Source: Edaphobacillus lindanitolerans (GTDB lineage Bacteria; Bacillota; Bacilli; Bacillales_A; Planococcaceae). From it: a DNA stretch of 64,000 nucleotides. The stretch is from positions 1 through 64,000 of the forward strand of contig NZ_FTPL01000004.1 in assembly GCF_900156305.1 (NCBI RefSeq). Reading direction: 5' to 3'. How positions within the stretch are numbered: position 1 is the stretch's first letter; each line of letters starts with the position of its first letter. Shown piece after piece: positions 38,764 to 47,797 of this stretch. Made by a program: the position numbers and the translations under genes. Under the pieces are notes generated by a model. It saw only the letters and a list, made by a program, of their open reading frames with translations, was not told the origin of the DNA and did not search any database.

Positions 38764-40041
38764 ATGATGGCCTGGCTCAAAGACTGGAAAACCAAAATTT
38801 CGGGGTTCAGCAGGAACGTGCGGCTGTTCATGCTGGCGAATATCCTCATCCAGGTCGGGATGGGGGTGTTTGCCGTCATGTACAACCTGTATATCAAGGC
38901 GCTCGGCATGCCGGAGACGGTAAACGGCAATGTCATCTCGATGACCGCGCTTGCGACGGCGATCATCCTCGTTCCGGCAGGCCTGCTGAGTGACCGGTTC
39001 GGCCGGAAATGGCTGCTCATCGGCGGATCCGGACTCACGGTGCTGACCTTGTTTTATCGGTCGGTGGAAACGGCGGAAGGCACGCTCGTCGCCGCCGCGT
39101 TCGTCACCGGCCTGACGATGGCGTTTTTACAGGTGTCGGGCGTTCCGTTCCTCGCGGAGAACTCCAATGCCTCGGAGCGCGTCCATCTGTTCAGCATCTA
39201 TTTCTCGCTCGTCACTGTAGCGGGCGTCATCGGAAGCCTTGGCGGCGGAGTGATCGCGGACCTGCTCGAGAAAACATTCGGGCTGCCCGCGGTGGAATCG
39301 ATCCGCTGGTCGCTCATTGCCGGCGCGGCAATCTTCACGGCCGGAATCGGGCCGCTGTTTTTCCTGTCGTCTGGTAAACATGCAAAGGAAGACAAAGAGG
39401 CGACCCCCGCAAGAATCCCCGAGCCGCCGTCCGAGGAAGATCCGGCAGACGCAGCACTCGGCCGAAACGCCAGGCTCATTTTCCATCTGGGTGTGGCCAA
39501 CCTGCTCATCGGTTTCGGATCGGGTCTTGTCATCCCTTACCTGAACCTGTATTTCGCCAACCGGTTCGGGGCGTCGAACGCCTATATCGGGCTCATCCTG
39601 TCGCTCGGCTCCGCCATGACCGCCGTCGCGATGATGGTCGGCCCGGCGCTCGTCAAACGCGTCGGAAAGGTGAAGGCGCTCATCTTCTTCCAGCTCGCGT
39701 CGATTCCGTTCCTGTTCCTGACGGCCTACACGATGTCACTCGGCCTCGCCTCGCTCGGATTCCTCATGCGCCAGGCGCTCATGAATGCCGGCAACCCGAT
39801 CCAGAGCGCCATCTCGATGGAGATTGTCCACGACAAATACAAAGGGCTCGCCAACTCCGTCAACCAGACCGTCTTCCAGGCCGGCTGGGCCGCGATGGGC
39901 CCCGTCTCCGCAGGTCTCGTCGTCGCATACGGATCCTACTGGGGTTATGCGTGGGCGTTCTCCATCACGGGCGTGCTGTATGTCATTTCGTCCACCTATT
40001 ATTATGTGGTGTTCGGAAGGAGGAAGCTTGCGGGGGAGTGA
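38764..40041 (+). CDS. MFS transporter
   Basis: A 425-residue major facilitator with 12 membrane segments and a central cytoplasmic loop (about residues 200-235, rich in Glu and Pro). The motif A loop GLLSDRFGRKWLL is near residue 78. Substrate unknown; the fold resembles drug or sugar exporters. GAAGGAGCTCCCTCCA precedes ATG 38764. Confidence 0.88.
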   Translation: MMAWLKDWKTKISGFSRNVRLFMLANILIQVGMGVFAVMYNLYIKALGMPETVNGNVISMTALATAIILVPAGLLSDRFGRKWLLIGGSGLTVLTLFYRSVETAEGTLVAAAFVTGLTMAFLQVSGVPFLAENSNASERVHLFSIYFSLVTVAGVIGSLGGGVIADLLEKTFGLPAVESIRWSLIAGAAIFTAGIGPLFFLSSGKHAKEDKEATPARIPEPPSEEDPADAALGRNARLIFHLGVANLLIGFGSGLVIPYLNLYFANRFGASNAYIGLILSLGSAMTAVAMMVGPALVKRVGKVKALIFFQLASIPFLFLTAYTMSLGLASLGFLMRQALMNAGNPIQSAISMEIVHDKYKGLANSVNQTVFQAGWAAMGPVSAGLVVAYGSYWGYAWAFSITGVLYVISSTYYYVVFGRRKLAGE

Positions 40042-40178
40042 TGTTTCCGGGAAAAGGAAGGTTCGGTTATTTGATCATGGCATGTTAGAATAGACTGAAA
40101 ACATAGGCTCTGGCAGTAAAATGTTGCCAGAGTCGGTTTGTGTGGAAAAAACATGCAGAGAGTGTGGTTTGATAATCG

Positions 40179-41993
40179 GTGAACGCACAGGGCACTCCAC
40201 CATCACGTCTATTCGTTTATGCTGCTCTGATTTTCACAGTATTTCTGTTCCTCTTTCACCCCGCTGTTTCGGCATCCAAACAGCAAGAGCCGGAAAATCA
40301 ATTGGCGGAATATCTGAAGGAGCATGAAGGGACTGCCGCGGGGGCAGCGGTGATTGTGATCAATGAAGACGAAGTCACGTATCGGATGATCGGGTTTGCA
40401 GACCGGGAGCGACAGATTGCGGTCGATGAGGAGACGGTCTTTGAATGGGGGTCTGTTTCCAAGCTTCTCGTCTGGATCAGTGTGTTTCAGTTGGCAGAGG
40501 CCGGGGAGATCCATCTGGATAAGGACATCGACGAATATCTGCCGGCGGATTTCCGTTCGAAAACATCGGACGGCCATCCGGTCACCATGAACCATCTGAT
40601 GAATCATACGGCGGGTTTCGATGACAGTTACACGGATTTGATGGTGTTGGAACCGTCCGAAAAAGCGTCATTGAGAGAAGTGCTGGAAGCCGCCGATGTC
40701 CGGCAGGTGTTCCCGCCGGGGCAGGTCACGGCGTATTCCAACTATGGGGCGGGCCTCGCTGCTTACATCGTTGAAGAAGTGAGCGGGCTGGATTTCGGGG
40801 ACTATGTCCGGTCTCATATTTTCGAACCCCTTCAAATGATGAGAACCGCCATCGATCCCGAGCAGGATGACAATCAATGGGTGAAAAAGCAGAGACGGAA
40901 GATCCAAGGGTATACAGAGGACCGGCAGCTGATCGAGCCGAACCGGTATGTGATCCCCATGTATCCGGCGGGAAGCGTCACGGGTATTGCTTCGGATCTG
41001 CAAAAGCTGATGCAGGCGTTGCTCAGTGAAGACGGCACTCCTTTGTTCAAACAGAAGGAAACGATCGAATCATTGTTCCGGCCTTCTCTGTTTTATCCGG
41101 GAACGGATGTGCCCCGGATCGCGAACGGTCTGTTTTTCCTGCCGTCCGCAAGCGGATCAACGCTCGGGCACGGCGGGAATACCCTTGCGTTCAGCTCCTC
41201 CATTTACGTGGACAGGGCGGTGGACACCGGTGTGTTGGTCATGACGAACACGGCGTATGAAAGTGCCCTCACACTTGGCATACCCGAACTTGTCTTCGGG
41301 GAGCCCCCGGTTCAGAACCGAAATCAACCGTTGGAAATGGCCTCAAAGTGGAGCGGGATTTATGAGCCGGCCCGTGTGCCGCGCCATGGATTCAGCAAAG
41401 TGTACGGCCTGTTTCTCAGAAGCAAGGCAGAACCCGCCGGCGCCCACGGTTTAACGATGAAAGGACTTCAATACACTCAGACGGAACCGGGTGTTTATGT
41501 AACTGAAGACGACTTCAGTGCCTTTGCGCTCGACGTCTATTCGACCGGACCGGAAGGGGATAAACTCCTGTCATCCGGAGTGAGCGACTTGCTCTACATC
41601 CCACGGTCACTGCATGTGTTCCAATGGGCGACGGTTGTACTGGCCGCTCTGGCCGGCTTATTTTCTTTCGGTTTCGTGATTGTCCTCCTTTTGAACAGGA
41701 AGCGGAATAACCGGCTCCTGCTGGTTCAGAACGGATTGAATGTGCTGGTGGGACTTAACGTCGTCTGGATCGTCTACAAAGCCGGATCAATGACCACCTA
41801 TTCAGCCATTCAGCCGTTCCTGGCTGCCAATTTGCTGTATGTGGCCGGTTCAACGTTCCTCGGCTGCTGCATGCTTGTTCAATTGATAAGGAATAGACAG
41901 ATCCATCAACGCGAGCGGTTGCTCCGGATCCTTACCCTAATCACCGCTGTCGTGCTGGGCGGGAATCTCTTATACTGGGAGTTTTACTTATAA
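40179..41993 (+). CDS. beta-lactamase-related serine hydrolase with membrane tail
   Basis: A 604-residue protein: a signal or anchor helix (LFVYAALIFTVFLFLF), a class C beta-lactamase-like domain and a C-terminal part with four membrane segments (about 490-600). Catalytic motifs are SVSK (Ser-x-x-Lys) near 93, YSNYG near 183 and HGGN near 330. Such proteins act as peptidases or esterases at the cell surface. GTG 40179 is the longest start and lacks a good ribosome site. Similar proteins in Bacillus (PbpE/PbpX type) respond to wall stress. Confidence 0.85.
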   Translation: MNAQGTPPSRLFVYAALIFTVFLFLFHPAVSASKQQEPENQLAEYLKEHEGTAAGAAVIVINEDEVTYRMIGFADRERQIAVDEETVFEWGSVSKLLVWISVFQLAEAGEIHLDKDIDEYLPADFRSKTSDGHPVTMNHLMNHTAGFDDSYTDLMVLEPSEKASLREVLEAADVRQVFPPGQVTAYSNYGAGLAAYIVEEVSGLDFGDYVRSHIFEPLQMMRTAIDPEQDDNQWVKKQRRKIQGYTEDRQLIEPNRYVIPMYPAGSVTGIASDLQKLMQALLSEDGTPLFKQKETIESLFRPSLFYPGTDVPRIANGLFFLPSASGSTLGHGGNTLAFSSSIYVDRAVDTGVLVMTNTAYESALTLGIPELVFGEPPVQNRNQPLEMASKWSGIYEPARVPRHGFSKVYGLFLRSKAEPAGAHGLTMKGLQYTQTEPGVYVTEDDFSAFALDVYSTGPEGDKLLSSGVSDLLYIPRSLHVFQWATVVLAALAGLFSFGFVIVLLLNRKRNNRLLLVQNGLNVLVGLNVVWIVYKAGSMTTYSAIQPFLAANLLYVAGSTFLGCCMLVQLIRNRQIHQRERLLRILTLITAVVLGGNLLYWEFYL

Positions 41994-42081
41994 TCTAAAC
42001 AGGTTATTTAAAATGTGATAGTTGGCAGGGAAGGATGTCAGGGACTGTGGTCGTAATGAATGATTGAGAGGAGGTATGGAA

Positions 42082-42645
42082 TTGCAAAAGTACATTGCGG
42101 CCATCACCATCGTTCTATTGATCGTCTTGGTGATTTGTCGTTTGGTCCAATTAAAAAAGTTAGGCATACACGCATTTAAATTTGGTGAACTGGATAAAAA
42201 AGATTTCTTTATACCTCCATTTGCCTTGCTGTTATTGTATGTAATTTTCTCCAATGCATTTAACATGCCGCGGCTGGGAACAGAACTCTTTAACAATGTG
42301 ATCGCTGGTTGGATAGGGGCGGGCTTGTGCGCTCTTGGCATTTTCCTATTCCTTTTCGGTTTAATGTCGTTTGGGCACAGCTTCAGGGTAGGAATTGATG
42401 AAGACACCCCCGGTTCATTAATTACAAATGGAGCGTTCGCTATTAGCCGAAACCCGATTTATACAGCGTTTGGAATGGTTTTATTAGGGGAGTTTCTAAT
42501 TTACCCTAACTGGATTCTGCTTTTATATCTGGTTGCCGGTTATTGGCTATTCCATAGACAAGTACTTCGTGAGGAAGAATCGCTTAAAAAGATCTATGGT
42601 GAGGAATTTGTATCCTACTGCCAAAAGGTCCGCCGCTATCTTTAA
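42082..42645 (+). CDS. isoprenylcysteine carboxyl methyltransferase-family membrane protein
   Basis: A 187-residue protein with five membrane segments and the ICMT/PEMT-like C-terminus: GAFAISRNPIYTAFGMVLLGEFL and HRQVLREEESLKKIYGEEFVSYCQKVRRYL. Bacterial members are putative AdoMet-dependent methyltransferases of unknown substrate. TTG 42082 is spaced best from GAGGAGGT; ATG 42076 is too close. The gene is clearly richer in A and T than its neighbours, suggesting later arrival. Confidence 0.85.
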   Translation: MQKYIAAITIVLLIVLVICRLVQLKKLGIHAFKFGELDKKDFFIPPFALLLLYVIFSNAFNMPRLGTELFNNVIAGWIGAGLCALGIFLFLFGLMSFGHSFRVGIDEDTPGSLITNGAFAISRNPIYTAFGMVLLGEFLIYPNWILLLYLVAGYWLFHRQVLREEESLKKIYGEEFVSYCQKVRRYL

Positions 42646-42725
42646 TCCTTTTTAGTTAGTTATTTCGTAGAAGAATCGGGCTGCTTTAAACACTCCCTCA
42701 AAATCATTCGTTAATCGTATCGGCC

Positions 42726-42775
42726 AAAAGAAGCCCCCGTCACCGGATACTTTCCGGGACGGGGGCTGTCCTTTT
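42726..42775. terminator. bidirectional terminator
   Basis: Stem AGCCCCCGTC/GACGGGGGCT with an inner CCGG pairing, flanked by A-rich and T-rich tracts, between convergent genes. Confidence 0.85.
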
Positions 42776-42779
42776 GAAC

Positions 42780-42926
42780 TCATTTTCGCAGGTTCTGCGT
42801 GTCGGTCATGCGGTTCTGCTCGTCCGCGATGCGCTGCTTGTCCTGCATCTTTTCCTGTTCGCGCTTTTGCTGTTCATCGAGCTGCTGCTTCTCGTCGGTG
42901 AATTGGACCGGTTTCTTGTCTGCCAT
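42780..42926 (-). CDS. 48-residue Gln-rich helical protein
   Basis: A short, highly charged protein (MADKKPVQFTDEKQQLDEQQ start) predicted as one long helix. GGAGGAATCCCG lies before ATG 42926 and a terminator follows the stop. No family recognised. The composition resembles small cytosolic or spore-associated proteins of Bacillales. Confidence 0.7.
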   Translation of the reverse strand: MADKKPVQFTDEKQQLDEQQKREQEKMQDKQRIADEQNRMTDTQNLRK

Positions 42927-42986
42927 CGGGATTCCTCCTTCCGGTGATACACTCAGTATTCCCGGAAATGCGGCAGGCCAAACGGT

Positions 42987-43190
42987 TTACTCATAGACGT
43001 GGAAGGTCATGAGCTCGTGGATCATTTTTTTCACTTGTTCTTCGTCCGGCGGCGTATCGCCGGTCCAGGCGATCGTGCCGTCCTGCTTGTAGTCGCCGGA
43101 GTACCGTGTGTTTTTGTAGAGAAATGAAAACGTCCATCCCGGTAGCCGTCCGTCCCCGAACATCGGCTTGTACGTGAAATGCTGCAGCAT
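42987..43190 (-). CDS. yheE: YheE-family protein
   Basis: A 67-residue protein (MLQHFTYKPMFGDGRLPGWTF start) matching YheE (DUF5342) in length and pattern: WTFSFLYKNTRYSGDYKQDGTIAWTG, then EEQVKKMIHELMTFHVYE. Function unknown. ATG 43190 follows AAAGGGATGAAGGAC. Position between YheH and YheB agrees with B. subtilis order. Confidence 0.8.
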   Translation of the reverse strand: MLQHFTYKPMFGDGRLPGWTFSFLYKNTRYSGDYKQDGTIAWTGDTPPDEEQVKKMIHELMTFHVYE

Positions 43191-43263
43191 GTCCTTCATC
43201 CCTTTCATGATGGCCGTCCGGATCGCATATTCATAAGAATAAACGCGATGAAAGGATGCGGCC

Positions 43264-43653
43264 GTGTTCACCGATCAGCTGCGCGAGGCGATTGAGGAAG
43301 AATACAAGGCGTACCACTTCTACAAATCGATGGCCTCGCTCACAAAAGATCCGTATTGGCTTGATTTCATCCATCATGCAATGGAAGACGAAAAAAGCCA
43401 TTATGAAATGTTTCAGCAGCTCTATTATATGCTGACGGGTTCATTCGTTCAAAGTCTGCGGAAGCCGGGGCCGTGCGACAGCCTGAAATCCTGCGCCAAG
43501 AAGGCGGTCCGGGACGAACTTGAAGCGGCCGAGTTGTATAAAGTGATGCTGCTCGAGATTCCGATCCCGGAGGCATACAATCCCTTGTTCCTCGCCATGC
43601 ATGACGAGACAGAGCATGCGATCCGGTTTTCGATGATGTATAACGCCCTTTAG
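43264..43653 (+). CDS. ferritin-like domain protein
   Basis: A 129-residue four-helix protein. Metal-ligand positions of the rubrerythrin/ferritin-like fold are visible as EEEYKAYHFY, EDEKSHYEMF, DELEAAELYK and HDETEHAIRF. It may bind a di-iron centre and act on peroxide or as an iron-linked structural protein. Start is GTG 43264 after AAAGGATG. Divergent from yheE. Confidence 0.85.
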   Translation: MFTDQLREAIEEEYKAYHFYKSMASLTKDPYWLDFIHHAMEDEKSHYEMFQQLYYMLTGSFVQSLRKPGPCDSLKSCAKKAVRDELEAAELYKVMLLEIPIPEAYNPLFLAMHDETEHAIRFSMMYNAL

Positions 43654-43807
43654 CTGCCGGTGACCGGAAAAGATTTTTGTCCGGGGTGGATCAACAATTA
43701 GACAGTTTGCAACGCTGTGCTTCATCCCGTCTTGATCGGGTGCGGCGTTCCTTTTTCTGTTACTGCGGTTCGTCTGTTATACTATTGTCGAACCCAGAAG
43801 GAAAAAG

Positions 43808-44959
43808 GTGAAGCGATTGAATGCAGTGCTGACCATTGCCGTGATGGCTGTGATCGGAGCGGTGATCGGGGGCGTGACGAACCACCTTGCGATCAAGATG
43901 CTGTTCCGGCCGCACGAAGCGAAATATATCGGGAACTGGCGCATCCCGTTCACACCGGGCCTCATCCCGAAGCGCCGTGATGAGCTGGCGAGCCAGTTCG
44001 GCCGGATCGTTGTCGACTACCTGCTGACGCCGGATACGTTCCGCAACAAGCTGTTCACGCCCGCGATGCAGGAGAAGGCGGAATCGGCGATCCAGGCGAT
44101 GATCGAGAAGCAGCTGTTCGCCGGGGACCGGACGATCGGCGGCTGGCTGGAAACGGCCGGCGTCGGCGGAGCTGATGAGAAGATCGAACAGGCCGTTCTC
44201 GGACTCGTCGATTCGAAGTTCGCCGAAGCAAAAGGCCGACTGCTCGACGGGACCGTCGGGGAGAAGCTGCCGGACCGCTGGATCGGGGAAATGGAGGAAC
44301 GCCTGCCGAAGGCCCGCCGGTATCTGATTGTCCGGGCGATGGACTATGTGTCGTCGATTGAGGGCAAGGCGACGATCCGAAAGATGATCGACGACTTTCT
44401 TGAGTCGAAAGGGACGCTCGGCAGCATGCTGCAGTCGATGTTCGGCGGTTCTGATAAACTCGTCGGGAAAGTCCAGCGGGAAGGGCTGAAGTTCCTGTCC
44501 GCTCCCGGCACGGCCAATCTGCTCGATGATCTCATCGGCCGTGAATGGGAGAAACTGAAAGCCCGGCCGATGGACGAGCTTGCAGGCGGATTTGACTGGG
44601 AGGGCCTCCGGAAATCGATCCGCGGTTATGTGAAGCAGGAACTCGCGGCCGGTGAACGGCTCGACAAGACACTGCTCGAATATTGGCCGGGCGGTGCAGG
44701 CTGGCTCCGTGAAAATGTGACGCCGGCATTGACGGCGTTCGGCTTCCGCCAGGCGGAGGCGAAGATGGAAGAGGCTCTGCGCAGGCTGAAGATCGACCAG
44801 ATGGTGAAGGAACAGGTCGACACCTTCCCCGTCGCCAAACTGGAAGACCTGGTGCTCGGCATTTCCCGTCGTGAGTTCAAGATGATCACCGTGCTTGGTG
44901 CGGTGCTCGGCGGGCTCATCGGGATTGTGCAGGGGCTGCTCGTCTTTCTAATTAATTGA
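43808..44959 (+). CDS. yheB: DUF445 membrane protein
   Basis: A 383-residue DUF445 protein. It has an N-terminal membrane segment with AVIGGVTNHLAIKMLFRPHEAKYIGNWRIPFTPGLIPKRRDELA, a long helical external or cytosolic region and a C-terminal membrane helix (LGAVLGGLIGIVQGLLVFLIN). Function unknown. GTG 43808 follows GAAGGAAAAAG; TTG 43817 is an alternative. It lies 14 bases before yheA, as in B. subtilis. Confidence 0.92.
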   Translation: MKRLNAVLTIAVMAVIGAVIGGVTNHLAIKMLFRPHEAKYIGNWRIPFTPGLIPKRRDELASQFGRIVVDYLLTPDTFRNKLFTPAMQEKAESAIQAMIEKQLFAGDRTIGGWLETAGVGGADEKIEQAVLGLVDSKFAEAKGRLLDGTVGEKLPDRWIGEMEERLPKARRYLIVRAMDYVSSIEGKATIRKMIDDFLESKGTLGSMLQSMFGGSDKLVGKVQREGLKFLSAPGTANLLDDLIGREWEKLKARPMDELAGGFDWEGLRKSIRGYVKQELAAGERLDKTLLEYWPGGAGWLRENVTPALTAFGFRQAEAKMEEALRRLKIDQMVKEQVDTFPVAKLEDLVLGISRREFKMITVLGAVLGGLIGIVQGLLVFLIN

Positions 44960-44973
44960 TTGGAGTGGATGAA

Positions 44974-45324
44974 ATGACTGTGAACATTTACAACGACATC
45001 AACCGTCTTGAGGCGACTTTCCGCCAGACCGATGAATATGCCGCACTTTCGCTGGCAATCGCAGCGGTGAAGGGTGACGAAGAGGCGCGGAAGCTGTTTG
45101 ATAGCTTCAGGAAGATTCAGCTCACTCTCCAGCAAAAGCAGATGTCCGGCGAGGAGATCAGCGGAGAAGAGCTCGAGTACGCCCAGAAAACCGCCCAGCT
45201 CGCCCAGCACAACCCGAAAATTGCGGGGATGCTGCAGGCTGAAATGCAGCTCAGCCGGATTGTCGAGGACGTCAACCAAGTCCTCATGAAGCCGGTCCAG
45301 GAACTGTATGAGGGAATGGAATAA
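44974..45324 (+). CDS. yheA: YlbF/YmcA-family protein
   Basis: A 116-residue helical protein of the YlbF family (NDINRLEATFRQTDEYAALSLAIAAVKGDEEARKLFDSFRKIQLTLQQKQ). Its relatives YlbF and YmcA form the Y-complex that adjusts RNase Y processing and development; YheA itself is uncharacterised. ATG 44974 follows TTGGAGTGG. Operon with yheB. Confidence 0.92.
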   Translation: MTVNIYNDINRLEATFRQTDEYAALSLAIAAVKGDEEARKLFDSFRKIQLTLQQKQMSGEEISGEELEYAQKTAQLAQHNPKIAGMLQAEMQLSRIVEDVNQVLMKPVQELYEGME

Positions 45325-45341
45325 AGAATAGATGAATGGTG

Positions 45342-45367
45342 AAAACCGGCTGCGGCCGGTTTTTTTT
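45342..45367 (+). terminator. terminator after yheA
   Basis: Short stem ACCGGC/GCCGGT with loop TGCG, followed by seven T. Confidence 0.8.
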
Positions 45368-45374
45368 GCTAGTT

Positions 45375-45484
45375 GAGTGGCAACGCATGAAGCGCCAGTA
45401 GGCGCAAACGGTGCGCGAGCGGTTTCATACAAGGCACGAGTGAGCACACACAGCCCGCGGTGGATTCATGGTTGATTGGTTCAG
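45375..45484. repeat. second set of degenerate 21-bp-period repeats
   Basis: GAGTGG at 45375, CAGTAG at 45396, GAGCGGTTTCAT at 45417 and GAGTGA at 45438 step by exactly 21 bp; GGTGGATTCAT at 45459 continues with a one-base slip. The units match those at 38518-38660. Located just after a terminator, before hemZ. Confidence 0.65.
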
Positions 45485-45637
45485 GGCCAAAAGCACTGGT
45501 CCGTGATAGTCCGGACGGGACTTATCCTCAGCATTCCGGCGGTTGTCATTCTCGGCTGACGGAAAGGGGACCGCGCGTACGGTCATCTGCTATAATGGGT
45601 GGAGAATTTTCATTCCACAACAAGCAAGGAGATCGTC

Positions 45638-47158
45638 ATGAAACCGATTGATATAGAGCAGCAGTTCGAACAGGACTGGGTCCGGATGTTCCAGAACATT
45701 GCCAACCTGTTTTTTGAAGAGACGGAGATGACGCTAGGCGGTTCGGCATCGGACGAATCGGCCGTCCGTGTTTCATTTGCATGGGAAGAAGATGCCGGAA
45801 CGCTTCGGGGCCGCGCGGACCTCCGGGACGGGGCGGACACATTCAGCTCGGATTACCGCGAGGAAGCCGTCCACAGCGGGGACCCGAAGGACGGGAAGAG
45901 GCAGCTGAAGCGGGTGCTGTCGCATGTGTTCCTCGATGTGCTCGAACAGTCGACAGGGATCATCCAGCCATGGGGCATCCTCACCGGCATGCGGCCGACG
46001 AAGCTGTATCATAAGATGCGCAGGGAAGGGCTCAGCCATGACGAGATTTCGGAGCGGCTCGTGACCGAGTACCGGATTTCTCCGGAAAAGATCGAACTCA
46101 TGAAGCGGATCGTCGACCGACAGCTGAAGATGATCCCAGACCTCGACCGGATCGGGGAAGAAGTGAGCGTGTACATCGGCATTCCGTTCTGTCCGACGAA
46201 GTGCGCTTATTGCACATTTCCGGCGTACGCCATTCCCCGCCGCGGCAACCGGGTTCAGTCATTCCTTGACGGACTGCATGTGGAGATCGAGGAAATCGGT
46301 GCCTGGCTGAAAGAGCGGGGCGTCAAGGTGACGAGCGTATACTTCGGCGGCGGCACACCGACGTCGATCGAGGCCCATGAAATGGATGCCCTGTACGAGA
46401 AGCTGTTCGCCTTCTTCCCGGATATCCGGGAAGTCCGGGAAATCACGGTGGAGGCCGGCCGTCCGGACACGATCACGCCTGAGAAGATCAACGTCCTCAA
46501 AAAATGGGACATCGACCGGATCAGCGTGAACCCCCAGTCCTACACCGATGAGACACTGAAGGCGATCGGCCGGTTCCATACCGTGCAGGAGACGATCGAC
46601 AAGTTCCACCTGTCCCGCGATATGGGCATGAACAACATCAACATGGACCTCATCATCGGCCTGCCGAATGAAGGCACCGAAGAATTCGCCCACTCGCTCG
46701 CCGAGACGGAAAAGCTCCAGCCGGAGTCGCTCACTGTCCATACGCTGTCGTTCAAGCGGGCATCCGAAATGACCCGCAACAAAAAGAAATACAAAGTCGC
46801 CGACCGCGGAACCGTCGTGAAGATGATGAACATGGCCGAAGACTGGACCGCCGGGAACGGCTATGTGCCGTACTACCTGTACCGGCAGAAGAACATTCTC
46901 GGCAACCTCGAGAATGTCGGCTACTCCAAGCCGGGCGAGGAAAGCATCTACAACATCGTCATCATGGAAGAAGTCCAGACGATCATCGGACTCGGCTGCG
47001 GCGCTTCCAGCAAGTTCGTCCACCCGCAGACCGGCCGGATCACCCAGTTCCACAATCCGAAAGACCCCGCCGCCTACATCCTCAGCTACTCCGAGTCGAT
47101 CGACAAGAAGATCGAGATGCTGGACGGGCTGTTCGGGGAGCCGGTACCGGCGAAATGA
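45638..47158 (+). CDS. hemZ: oxygen-independent coproporphyrinogen oxidase-like radical SAM enzyme
   Basis: A 506-residue protein. The long N-terminal extension (about 1-170) is typical of HemZ. The radical SAM cluster motif FCPTKCAYCTF is near 185-192, followed by YFGGGTPTSI and INMDLIIGLPNEG and the HemN-like C-terminal part. It is proposed to convert coproporphyrinogen III to protoporphyrinogen without oxygen; in B. subtilis it is induced under anaerobiosis. CAAGGAGATCGTC precedes ATG 45638. Confidence 0.93.
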   Translation: MKPIDIEQQFEQDWVRMFQNIANLFFEETEMTLGGSASDESAVRVSFAWEEDAGTLRGRADLRDGADTFSSDYREEAVHSGDPKDGKRQLKRVLSHVFLDVLEQSTGIIQPWGILTGMRPTKLYHKMRREGLSHDEISERLVTEYRISPEKIELMKRIVDRQLKMIPDLDRIGEEVSVYIGIPFCPTKCAYCTFPAYAIPRRGNRVQSFLDGLHVEIEEIGAWLKERGVKVTSVYFGGGTPTSIEAHEMDALYEKLFAFFPDIREVREITVEAGRPDTITPEKINVLKKWDIDRISVNPQSYTDETLKAIGRFHTVQETIDKFHLSRDMGMNNINMDLIIGLPNEGTEEFAHSLAETEKLQPESLTVHTLSFKRASEMTRNKKKYKVADRGTVVKMMNMAEDWTAGNGYVPYYLYRQKNILGNLENVGYSKPGEESIYNIVIMEEVQTIIGLGCGASSKFVHPQTGRITQFHNPKDPAAYILSYSESIDKKIEMLDGLFGEPVPAK

Positions 47159-47170
47159 AATTGACTTAAT

Positions 47171-47216
47171 AAAAAGCAGGAAGGAGAAGAGCGACTCTCT
47201 CCCTTCCTGCTTTTTT
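47171..47216. terminator. bidirectional terminator
   Basis: Stem AAAAAGCAGGAAGG/CCTTCCTGCTTTTT between hemZ and the convergent Lrp gene. Confidence 0.9.
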
Positions 47217-47264
47217 GTCGAATGTTAAGCAACAGTAGCCCGTGATGTTCGAATGTCAGCCGGC

Positions 47265-47687
47265 TTAACTTTTGATTACAATGGATAGTGCATAATTGGC
47301 GTGACGACCTAGTGCGGTCAAAAACTGATCCAGCTCCTCATTTGACGGGAAGCGGCACTCGAGCTGGTAGCAGCCGTGCCCGCTCACTTTGTAATTGTGG
47401 AGAACGTACTCTTGCTGCTGTTCCAAGAAAGATAAATACGGCCGATGGTTGCCGCCGGTCATTTGGATGGTCAGCAAGACATGCACCGGATAGCCGAGCA
47501 GCTCCTGGTTGACTTTGATTGTATAACTTTCGATGACTCCCCGGTCCTCGAGTTTTGCGACCCGGTCGGCGACCGCCTGTCCGGTCAAGTGAACTTTCCG
47601 GCCTAGTTCTTTCATCGTAATCCTGCTGTTCTTGAACAGCTCCTCAATGATGAGGCGGTCTGTGCGGTCGAACATGGCTTCATCCAT
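47265..47687 (-). CDS. Lrp/AsnC-family regulator
   Basis: A 140-residue regulator. The N-terminal HTH (DRLIIEELFKNSRITMKELGRKVHLTGQAVADRVAKLEDRGVI) and a RAM-type C-terminal domain (VLLTIQM...VLHNYKVSGHGCYQLECRF) are visible. It senses an amino acid or related ligand. ATG 47687 follows AAAGGAGATGG closely; ATG 47675 is also possible. Divergent from the metallo-hydrolase gene, which it may control (inference). Confidence 0.92.
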   Translation of the reverse strand: MDEAMFDRTDRLIIEELFKNSRITMKELGRKVHLTGQAVADRVAKLEDRGVIESYTIKVNQELLGYPVHVLLTIQMTGGNHRPYLSFLEQQQEYVLHNYKVSGHGCYQLECRFPSNEELDQFLTALGRHANYALSIVIKS

Positions 47688-47797
47688 CTCCTTTGAATAA
47701 TCAAGTCAAACGGCGGAAAAGCTTGAATGGTTCTGTGTACGAGGCGCACAACAATCCATTAAAGTATTATAGAAAGCATACTAAAGGAGATGAAAAT

